DNA from: Bifidobacterium breve
GTDB taxonomy: Bacteria; Actinomycetota; Acidimicrobiia; Acidimicrobiales; Ilumatobacteraceae
DNA: 5,928 nucleotides
Direction of reading: 5' to 3'
Assembly: GCA_943325425.2 (NCBI GenBank)
Contig: CALPPJ020000097.1
Coordinates: 1-5,928 of the forward strand
In this document: in pieces, positions 1 through 4,927 of the stretch
Layout of the letters: every line of letters starts with the position of its first letter
Numbering within the stretch: position 1 is the stretch's first letter
Notes under the pieces: model-generated
Told to the model about the DNA's origin: nothing
Databases searched by the model: none
What the model saw: only the letters and a program-made list of their open reading frames with translations
Program-made: the position numbers and the translations under genes

Positions 1-578
1 CGCAACGACGATGGGACGGCCCGCAATGCGTCTTCACTAATTGACGCCATGATCGGCACAACTAGAACACCGATTGCTAAACCCGAGACCAACATGTTGC
101 GGGGTTGATCGGGCGAAAAAATGGGGCTCACAATATTGGGAGCGATGAATTTCAAAGCGAAGTAACCAACGATGACCGACGGGATACCCGCCAAGACTTC
201 GACGATGGGTTTGAGAATTTTGCGAACCTTCGACGGAGCGAATTCGCTGAGATAAACGGCCGTTCCTAAACCAAGCGGAACTGCGACCAACATGGCGATT
301 AAGCCCATGATGACACTGCCAAGAAAGATTGTGAGTAGGTCAAAACGTTCGCGACGGGGGAACCAACCTGGGGCGGTGCTCATATCGCGCAAAATGCCAA
401 AATCCCAGTTGATTGAACGTAAGAAATCAATGGTGCCGCGAGCCAAAACAAACAAAATCAGCCCGCTCACAATAATCGTGACGACCGCTGATCCACCTAA
501 CAAACGGCGCATGCGCCGATCATGAGCGCGGCGTCGCGGATCTCCTCGGAGATCCGCGACAGCCAACAACCCATTCAT
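1..578 (-). CDS. pstC: Phosphate ABC transporter permease PstC (partial, C-terminal part beyond the window)
   Basis: PstC is one of the two membrane subunits of the high-affinity PstSCAB phosphate importer; with PstA it forms the channel that accepts phosphate from PstS and is driven by the ATPase PstB. I translated the minus strand from the ATG at 576-578 and it stays open for 192 codons to the window edge. A basic N-terminus (residues 11-25, with RGDPRRR) precedes hydrophobic segments at about 28-48, 82-110, 121-148 and 162-180. Family hallmarks are VEVLAGIPSVIVGYF (126-140) and the start of the EAA loop that contacts the ATPase, SEDALRAVPSSL (181-192). The ATG is 5 bases after the pstS stop, with GAGG about 9 bases upstream inside the pstS end, so the two genes should be one transcript. 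An alternative start is Met23 (510-512), which has no clear ribosome site; choosing it would put the stem-loop at 533-560 between the genes. Confidence 0.95.
   Translation of the reverse strand, partial: MNGLLAVADLRGDPRRRAHDRRMRRLLGGSAVVTIIVSGLILFVLARGTIDFLRSINWDFGILRDMSTAPGWFPRRERFDLLTIFLGSVIMGLIAMLVAVPLGLGTAVYLSEFAPSKVRKILKPIVEVLAGIPSVIVGYFALKFIAPNIVSPIFSPDQPRNMLVSGLAIGVLVVPIMASISEDALRAVPSSL
533..560 (-). repeat. Perfect 12-bp stem-loop at the pstS-pstC junction
   Basis: Bases 533-544 (GTCGCGGATCTC) and 549-560 (GAGATCCGCGAC) are exact reverse complements around a 4-base loop. On the pstS-pstC mRNA this hairpin begins 24 bases after the pstS stop codon and lies in pstC codons 7-16. It has no T-run, so it does not look like an intrinsic terminator. 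In binding-protein transporter operons, hairpins just after the binding-protein gene commonly protect its mRNA from 3' exonucleases and give more binding protein than permease. That role here is inferred. Confidence 0.7.
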
Positions 579-583
579 AACTC

Positions 584-1633
584 TTAGCCTCGCGCAGTCC
601 ATGCGTCGAGGGACAATTGCTGCTTAGCCGATTCAAGCTGTACGTAGCCAGCTGCGCTGACTTGCTCAATGCCCTGGGCCGACAAGTACAGATCAACGTA
701 AGCGGCCACGGCTGGGTTTTCAGCAGCGTTGGCCTTGTTCACGTAGATGTACAGCGTGCGGGAGAAGGGGTACGAACCATCGGCGATGGTCTCATCGGTC
801 GGAAGAACACAGTTGCCTTCTTTGTCGGCAATGGCGATGGCCTTCATACGCTCGACTTCAGCCTTGTAGTAGGCGTAGCCCACCCAACCAAGTGAAGTGT
901 CAGCACTTTCGATGCCGTCCACGATGACGTTGTCATTGGGGCTAGCGGTGTAATCGGCACGAGTTGCTTCATCGGTTCCACGGTCGCCCGCAATTGACTT
1001 GAGAGCGAATTCCACGAACGAGTCGTAGGTTCCGCTTTCTTCACCGGGTCCATAAACGCTCAACGGAGCGTCGGGCAATGTTGCGAATGCCGATTCCAAT
1101 TCTGCAGCGATGACGTTGGCGTCAGCCCAGCTCGAGAAGCCTTCGGATTCGGGTCCGACCAAGGCGTACAAGGCGGCCTTGTCAAGACATTCAACGGCGG
1201 TATTCGCTGGGCTCGTGGCTACGGTCAATCCGTCGATTGCGACGGCGATTTCGATGTACTCAACGCCACCGTCAGCACACAACGTGGCTTCTTCTTCTTT
1301 GATCGCTCGTGAGGCACCGGTGATGTCACCTTCGCCAGCACAGAACTTCTTGAAACCGTCGCCAGTTCCGGGTCCTTCAACAGTGACCTTGAGGTTGCCA
1401 CCTTCGGCGGTTCCAGCGAGTTCGCCGACCTTGATAGAGATGGGTTCAACAGTTGATGAACCAGTCACGAAAACGCTGCCACCTTCACCAGTTGATGGGG
1501 CATCGGTTGAAACAGGTGCATCCGATGAAGCCGGAGCCTCTGAGTTGGTTGAAGCGCTGTCGTCTCCACCGCAAGCGGCAAGGGGAAGGGTGACGGCCAG
1601 GGCGGCGAGTAGCGACCACTGCTTGAGTTTCAT
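584..1633 (-). CDS. pstS: Phosphate-binding lipoprotein PstS
   Basis: Solute-binding subunit of the PstSCAB phosphate importer; it binds inorganic phosphate outside the membrane and hands it to PstC/PstA. The frame is open upstream to 1672, but I place the start at the ATG at 1631-1633. It has AAGGAG 10 bases upstream (1644-1649) and begins a classic lipoprotein signal, MKLKQWSLLAALAVTLPLAAC. The lipobox is LAAC, with Cys21 as the lipidated residue. A Ser/Thr/Asp/Glu-rich linker (about 24-50) tethers the domain. Ligand-site signatures of the family follow: VTGSSTVEPI (56-65), GPGTGDGFKKF with GEGDITGASR (88-109), and GPGEESGTYDSF (195-206). The C-terminal segment SRTLYIYVNK (291-300) is also typical. 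Length (349 aa) is normal. Four cysteines remain after the lipid-bearing one (98, 119, 149, 275), which could form disulfides. A candidate PHO-box array lies upstream at 1710-1767. Identity is firm; ligand specificity follows the family. Confidence 0.96.
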   Translation of the reverse strand: MKLKQWSLLAALAVTLPLAACGGDDSASTNSEAPASSDAPVSTDAPSTGEGGSVFVTGSSTVEPISIKVGELAGTAEGGNLKVTVEGPGTGDGFKKFCAGEGDITGASRAIKEEEATLCADGGVEYIEIAVAIDGLTVATSPANTAVECLDKAALYALVGPESEGFSSWADANVIAAELESAFATLPDAPLSVYGPGEESGTYDSFVEFALKSIAGDRGTDEATRADYTASPNDNVIVDGIESADTSLGWVGYAYYKAEVERMKAIAIADKEGNCVLPTDETIADGSYPFSRTLYIYVNKANAAENPAVAAYVDLYLSAQGIEQVSAAGYVQLESAKQQLSLDAWTARG

Positions 1634-1660
1634 TTGAATAAGTCTCCTTGGGTAGGTATC

Positions 1661-1681
1661 GCACGGGTTCACAATCCGTGC
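1661..1681 (-). other. Small stem-loop in the pstS leader
   Basis: GCACGG (1661-1666) and CCGTGC (1676-1681) pair across a 9-base loop, 11 bases upstream of the AAGGAG ribosome site of pstS on the transcribed strand. No T-run follows on either strand, so a terminator for ppk is unlikely. It could be a leader structure or chance; no known riboswitch class is recognisable. Confidence 0.3.
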
Positions 1682-1709
1682 GCCACGAACCTTAGAAAGG
1701 CAATCTTTC

Positions 1710-1743
1710 GTTTACCTGTTGTTCAGATGAACGAGAGGTTAAC
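1710..1743 (-). promoter_or_regulatory. Candidate PHO-box dyad controlling pstS
   Basis: On the gene strand GTTAACC (1743-1737) and GTTCATC (1732-1726) start exactly 11 bases apart. On the other strand GTTTACC (1710-1716) and GTTCAGA (1721-1727) do the same. Together they make a 34-bp imperfect palindrome centred at 1726/1727, with 13 of 17 symmetric pairs matching and a GTTCA-N2-TGAAC core. GTT heptamers on an 11-base period are the known layout of actinobacterial PHO boxes and resemble the 7+4 layout of the E. coli PhoB site. Two further gene-strand copies, GTTCCCG (1753-1747) and GTTTACC (1767-1761, right after the ppk stop), lie upstream out of exact phase (10 and 14 bases). A weak -10-like TAAACG (1714-1709) follows the gene-strand pair at about the spacing used by PhoB promoters. 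The position ahead of pstS supports phosphate control; the binding protein itself is inferred. Confidence 0.55.
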
Positions 1744-1767
1744 TCACGGGAACATCTTGGGGTAAAC

Positions 1768-3843
1768 CTACTCACGACTAATCCGTCGGGTTTGTTGGTG
1801 AGCGGCCCACTCATACAGGATTCGTTGCGGATGAGGCTCGAAAAGTGCTGGTCCGACGCGTGTCCATGAATCATCGGGCAACAATTCGAACGCGGCAGCC
1901 GTATCTGACAGCAAAGTTTCAAAGGTTTTGTTGAGCCAGTCTTGGTGTTTGGGATGTGTCAACGGGGTTAACACTTCGACTCGCTTATCTAAATTTCGCC
2001 CCATGAGGTCGGCTGAGCCAATGAGGTGCAGCGGCTGCCCCTCGCCTTGCCCATTGGCAAAACGGAAGACCCGGGAGTGTTCGAGGTAGCGCCCCAAAAC
2101 CGATCGCACACGAATGTTCTCGCTTAAGCCGGGTACACCAGCCCGCAAACAGCACAGACCTCGAATAATCAGATCAACTTTGGCGCCCTTTTGGCTCGCG
2201 GCGTACAGCTCTTCGGCCATTTCTGCGTCAGCCAATGAGTTGACCTTGATCGTGATTTGACCGCGCTCGCCCATCTCGCCTTCGCCGCGGATCAGGTCGA
2301 TCAAACGCTGACGCAAGTAATCGGGAGCCACCAGAAGTCGGCTGTATTCAACGTCGCGGCTATAGCCAGTGAGGTGATTAAACAACTGCGCGGCATCAGT
2401 GGTGATATCGGGTTCGCTCGTGATGTAACCAAGGTCTTCATACAACCGAGCCGTACGCGAGTTGTAGTTGCCCGTACCGAGGTGCACATAACGACGCAAA
2501 CCGTCGCTGTCTTCGCGCACCACCAAAACACATTTCGCGTGAGTCTTTAAACCAACAACTCCGTACACCACATGAACACCGGCGCGTTCAAAAGCTTTTG
2601 CCCACGTGACATTGGTGGCTTCATCAAAACGGGCCTTGAGTTCAACAAGTACTGCCACTTGTACACCGCGCTCGGCGGCGCGAATGAGGTGTCGGGCAAT
2701 CGGACTATCGCCACTCGTGCGATACAACGTCATCTTGATACTTTGCACTCGCGGATCATCGGCGGCTTGAGATAAGAACTCTTCGACCGAACTGGCAAAA
2801 CTTTCGTATGGGTGATGAAGTAGCAGCGCACGTTCGCGAACAACAGCGAAAATCGAACGATCAAGTTCTTCAGCAGCAGCCAAACGTCCTGCCGTTACTG
2901 GCTGCCATTGATCGTCTTTCAAATCGGGGCGATCAACTGCATGCATCTGCCACAAACAGGTCAGATCAACAAGTCCGTTCACTGGAATCACATCAACCTC
3001 AGTGAGATCATGTTCTTCAGCAATCAGGGTCAACATGTGAGCCGAAACGTTCTGATCTATTTCAAGCCGCACTGCTCGACCAAATCGGCGACGACGCAAC
3101 TCGAGTTCAACTGCCTGCAACAAGTCATCGGCGTCTTCGTCTTCAAGTGACAAGTCGGCGTTACGAGTAATGCGGAATGTCGTTGAATGAGCAACCTTCA
3201 TACCGGGGAAAAGTGATTCAAGATTCTGAATAATCACTTGTTCTACGGGCACAAAACGCATTCCACCAGGCAACGCCAGCAGCCGCGGGAAAAGGGTCGG
3301 AACCTTGACCCGTGCAAAACGCTCTTCGTCAGTTGATGGATCACGCACGATGGTGGCAACGCTTAAAGCCAGGTTCGACACATACGGGAAAGGGTGTGCA
3401 GGGTCAACTGCTAGAGGTGTCAGTACTGGAAAAATTCGTCGCTGATAAAAGTCATCGAGGTAGGCGATTTCTTCACTTGTGAGATCGACCCACTCACACA
3501 GTTCCACACCTTCGCGCTTGAGTTGCGGTAACAACACATCATTTAGGAGTCGCTGTTGACGCTGGGATAATTCTTGAACTCGCGTCAACACTTTTGAAAG
3601 TTGTTGAGCGGGAGTGAGACCATCGGGCAAGCGAGCTGTAATGCCAGCAGCCTCTTGGTCTTTCATGGCCGCGACGCGCACCTGATAAAACTCATCCAGG
3701 TTGGATGAGAAAATGGCACAAAATTTCAACCGCTCAAGGAGCGGGATGCCGGGCTCGGTAGCGAGACGCAACACGCGCTCGTTGAAATCAAGCCAACTCA
3801 ATTCTCGGTTCAGTAAACGATGATCCACGCGGATCCCATTCAA
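1768..3843 (-). CDS. ppk: Polyphosphate kinase (PPK1)
   Basis: Catalyses reversible transfer of the ATP gamma-phosphate onto polyphosphate, via a phosphohistidine, making the cell's phosphate store. The 691-aa length is normal for PPK1. Order of regions: N-terminal domain with RELSWLDFNERVL (13-25) and FSSNLDEF (45-52); head domain (about 110-320, with PLAVDPAHPFPYVSN at 143-157); C1 catalytic domain with KMTLYRTSGDSPI (370-382) and KARFDE (403-408); C2 from about 500. The two histidines match the E. coli enzyme: His435 in GLKTHAK, the phosphorylated residue, and His454 in YVHLGTGNYN. Arg375 and Arg405 (metal/phosphate contacts) and Tyr468 (ATP contact) are also present. The start is uncertain. 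An in-frame TGA at 3847-3849 limits it; the first usable codon is TTG (3841-3843) and the next is GTG (3826-3828), with a weak GGGA 5 bases before it. No in-frame ATG fits. It lies 40 bases after the 88-aa gene and 134 bases before pstS. Confidence 0.96.
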   Translation of the reverse strand: MNGIRVDHRLLNRELSWLDFNERVLRLATEPGIPLLERLKFCAIFSSNLDEFYQVRVAAMKDQEAAGITARLPDGLTPAQQLSKVLTRVQELSQRQQRLLNDVLLPQLKREGVELCEWVDLTSEEIAYLDDFYQRRIFPVLTPLAVDPAHPFPYVSNLALSVATIVRDPSTDEERFARVKVPTLFPRLLALPGGMRFVPVEQVIIQNLESLFPGMKVAHSTTFRITRNADLSLEDEDADDLLQAVELELRRRRFGRAVRLEIDQNVSAHMLTLIAEEHDLTEVDVIPVNGLVDLTCLWQMHAVDRPDLKDDQWQPVTAGRLAAAEELDRSIFAVVRERALLLHHPYESFASSVEEFLSQAADDPRVQSIKMTLYRTSGDSPIARHLIRAAERGVQVAVLVELKARFDEATNVTWAKAFERAGVHVVYGVVGLKTHAKCVLVVREDSDGLRRYVHLGTGNYNSRTARLYEDLGYITSEPDITTDAAQLFNHLTGYSRDVEYSRLLVAPDYLRQRLIDLIRGEGEMGERGQITIKVNSLADAEMAEELYAASQKGAKVDLIIRGLCCLRAGVPGLSENIRVRSVLGRYLEHSRVFRFANGQGEGQPLHLIGSADLMGRNLDKRVEVLTPLTHPKHQDWLNKTFETLLSDTAAAFELLPDDSWTRVGPALFEPHPQRILYEWAAHQQTRRISRE

Positions 3844-3852
3844 TAGTCAGCA

Positions 3853-3867
3853 CCGACACGATGTCGG
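3853..3867 (-). other. Stem-loop just upstream of the ppk start
   Basis: CCGACA (3853-3858) and TGTCGG (3862-3867) pair across a 3-base loop, 9 bases upstream of the TTG start of ppk. No T-run follows. It occupies the place where a ribosome-binding site would sit, and none is seen, so it may affect translation initiation; that is inference. Confidence 0.35.
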
Positions 3868-3870
3868 CGT

Positions 3871-3899
3871 ATTTACCTGATGTTCAGGAAAGGTTCTCG
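3871..3899. promoter_or_regulatory. Candidate PHO-box array upstream of ppk (three 11-base repeats)
   Basis: Read on the plus strand, ATTTACC (3871), GTTCAGG (3882) and GTTCTCG (3893) start exactly 11 bases apart. The core TTTACCTGATGTTCAG (3872-3887) differs at one position in 16 from TTTACCTGTTGTTCAG upstream of pstS (1711-1726). The array covers the stop codon and last few codons of the 88-aa gene and ends 27 bases before the ppk TTG. Its repeat units point away from ppk, whereas at pstS units exist in both directions. CCTGA-N3-TCAGG (3876-3888) also makes a small dyad within it. Matching sequence at two phosphate genes argues for a real operator; orientation and the bound regulator are open. 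Confidence 0.5.
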
Positions 3900-4150
3900 T
3901 CAAAGCCCAGATCCCACTCAACGGTGACGTTTTCGCGTTCGCCGTCACGCATGATGCGCTCACGGTTGCGCTTGAACTGGGGATCGGTGTATGGCAACAG
4001 AACTAAACGAGCGAGTGCACGGGTGCGGAATTCTTCGACGACTAATCGATCGCCAAAGTCGCCAACGACGTCCCAGTGCGGAGCTACTGGACCGAGAAAC
4101 ACGATGCGGACATGTGCTCGAGATTGTGCTGAGGTGTGTAGATCGGACAT
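3884..4150 (-). CDS. Small conserved-looking protein of unknown function upstream of ppk
   Basis: I do not recognise this 88-aa protein. The start ATG (4148-4150) follows AAGGAG (4155-4160) with a rather short 4-base spacer. The sequence looks like a soluble globular domain: a polar N-terminus, then VRIVFLGPVAPHWDVVGDFG (about 14-33), then RLVVEEFRTRALARLVLLPY (about 35-54), then a strongly charged tail with RNRERIMRDGERENV. There are no cysteines, signal peptide or clear membrane span. Hydrophobic stretches alternate with charged ones and codon use resembles ppk, so I judge it coding rather than chance. It ends 40 bases before ppk on the same strand, so co-transcription is likely and a role connected with polyphosphate is possible but unproven. 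An overlapping minus-strand frame (3960-4217, TTG start) is less convincing. Confidence 0.7.
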   Translation of the reverse strand: MSDLHTSAQSRAHVRIVFLGPVAPHWDVVGDFGDRLVVEEFRTRALARLVLLPYTDPQFKRNRERIMRDGERENVTVEWDLGFDENLS

Positions 4151-4444
4151 GGGACTCCTTGAGTGCGAAATGCCGTTGGTCGGGCGAGATCTTGGCGAAT
4201 TCTCGGGCCTGTGCCAAAAAACTTACCGATTTCTCACCAGGAAAACCGCTGGTCAGGCAAACCCTATCGGCGAGACTTGCGTGTCAGAACTAACCCTGAC
4301 TGGTTCTCCCGAGCCAGGCATGGTTAACTGAAAGCGGTTGGGAACTCAAACAGCCCCAGTGAACGTCTCATTGGGGTCAACGAGAACTCAACTTCTCATA
4401 GGGCGAAGCGGGCGGAAACCACCTTCGCACAAGGAGAATGACCA
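4151..4444. other. Divergent intergenic region between the 88-aa gene and whiB
   Basis: 294 bases without a convincing gene, holding the promoters of two diverging transcripts. For the minus-strand gene, TTGGCA (4217-4212) and CAAGAT (4194-4189) are separated by 17 bases, a weak sigma-70-like pair. For whiB see 4341-4367. Small inverted repeats are seen: ACCAG/CTGGT (4236-4253), GTCAG/CTGAC (4283-4300), CCCCA/TGGGG (4354-4376) and GAGAA/TTCTC (4382-4397). Each has only a 5-bp stem and could be chance. Confidence 0.5.
4341..4367 (+). promoter_or_regulatory. Possible ECF-sigma-type promoter for whiB
   Basis: GGAACT (4341-4346) and CGTC (4364-4367) are separated by 17 bases, close to the GGAAC-N16-17-CGTY pattern of many actinobacterial ECF sigma factors. 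The octamer GAACTCAA occurs here (4342-4349) and again at 4384-4391, 42 bases later. The pair leaves a leader of about 70 bases before the whiB ATG. The match is short and tentative. Confidence 0.3.
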
Positions 4445-4696
4445 ATGAATGAAGACTCAGTAGCCACCTGGATGGCCGAAGGCGCTTGTCGTGCCTACCC
4501 GCCTAATACGTTTTTCCCCAGCGATGGGGTGGGCGTCGATAAGGCCCGCAAGATTTGCGCGACCTGTTCTGTGACCGCCGCTTGTCTGGAATACGCCCTC
4601 CAAAACCACATCGATCACGGTGTGTGGGGTGGATGCAGTGAGCGCGAGCGTCGCCGCATCAACAAACGTCGCCGCATCGCCGTACGGGCGCTCTAA
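4445..4696 (+). CDS. WhiB-family iron-sulfur transcriptional regulator
   Basis: WhiB-like proteins are small cytoplasmic regulators that bind a 4Fe-4S cluster, respond to redox or nitric oxide, and usually act by binding the primary sigma factor. This 83-aa protein has the four cluster cysteines at 15, 38, 41 and 47 (C-x22-C-x2-C-x5-C), the FFPSDG segment after the first (23-28), the GVWGG turn (59-63) and a basic C-terminal helix for DNA contact, SERERRRINKRRR (65-77). An extra Cys64 directly follows the turn. The ATG (4445-4447) is chosen because AAGGAG (4431-4436) is 8 bases upstream; ATGs at 4438 and 4449 are out of frame. The layout and the SERERRRI helix recall the WhiB1/WhiB2 classes, but I cannot assign a number. 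It stands alone, diverging from the 88-aa gene-ppk-pst block and converging with tatA, so its targets cannot be read from context. Confidence 0.95.
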   Translation: MNEDSVATWMAEGACRAYPPNTFFPSDGVGVDKARKICATCSVTAACLEYALQNHIDHGVWGGCSERERRRINKRRRIAVRAL

Positions 4697-4721
4697 ACCG
4701 CCATATACATCAGAAACTGGT

Positions 4722-4746
4722 CCGATCCCGCCAGGGTTCGGATCGG
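4722..4746. terminator. Possible bidirectional transcription end between whiB and tatA
   Basis: CCGATCC (4722-4728) and GGATCGG (4740-4746) pair across an 11-base loop in the 54-base gap between two converging genes. An overlapping dyad, GATCG-GT-CGATC (4741-4752), competes for the right arm. There is no T-run on either side, so it is not a textbook intrinsic terminator; the position between gene ends is the main support. Confidence 0.35.
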
Positions 4747-4750
4747 TCGA

Positions 4751-4927
4751 TCACTCTGATTTGGAGTCGTCTTGTTCCTTGGAGCCCTCGGCTAAGCCCT
4801 TTTTGAATTCCTTCTGGGCCTGACCAAGGTTCTTGGCCAGTTTCGGGATGCGCGAGCCCCCGAAAAGCACCAAAATTACGACGAGTACAACGATGACCTC
4901 AGGTCCATCAAAAAAGCCAGCAATCAT
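4751..4927 (-). CDS. tatA: Sec-independent protein translocase subunit TatA
   Basis: TatA oligomers form the passage through which the twin-arginine system exports folded proteins, after TatC recognises the RR signal peptide. This 58-aa reading frame shows the whole family pattern: a short start with the FDGPE motif (6-10), one membrane helix (about 10-21, VIVVLVVILVLF), the FGG hinge (21-23), then an amphipathic helix RIPKLAKNLGQAQKEFKKGL (25-44) and an acidic tail ending in DDSKSE. TatA rather than TatB is favoured by the short tail and the hinge. Its ATG (4925-4927) overlaps the TGA of the glycosidase gene as ATGA, and there is no clear ribosome site of its own, so translation is probably coupled to the upstream gene. 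No tatB or tatC is in the window. Confidence 0.93.
   Translation of the reverse strand: MIAGFFDGPEVIVVLVVILVLFGGSRIPKLAKNLGQAQKEFKKGLAEGSKEQDDSKSE

Noticed and set aside
292..525. 77-aa plus-strand frame opposite pstC
   Set aside because: Antisense to well-supported pstC membrane segments; very basic, no domain.
1110..1637. 175-aa open frame on the plus strand, antisense to pstS
   Set aside because: It mirrors the clearly identified pstS gene, has low-complexity Ser/Pro/Ala composition and lacks a recognisable domain, so it is a shadow frame.
1661..1681. Stem-loop after ppk as an intrinsic terminator
   Set aside because: No T-run follows the stem on the transcribed strand, and it lies in the pstS leader beyond the candidate promoter.
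3960..4217. 85-aa minus-strand frame starting at a TTG within the intergenic gap
   Set aside because: It overlaps the 88-aa gene in another frame, has no ribosome site, and turns into Ser/Arg-rich sequence typical of a shadow frame.
4236..4300. Short inverted repeats in the divergent gap as operators
   Set aside because: Stems of 5 bp with 8-base loops are expected by chance at this length, and they share no common sequence with one another or with the phosphate motif.
3861..4331. 156-aa open frame on the plus strand
   Set aside because: It runs antisense to the 88-aa gene and into the divergent gap; composition is Arg/Ser-rich with no domain, and no ribosome site was found.
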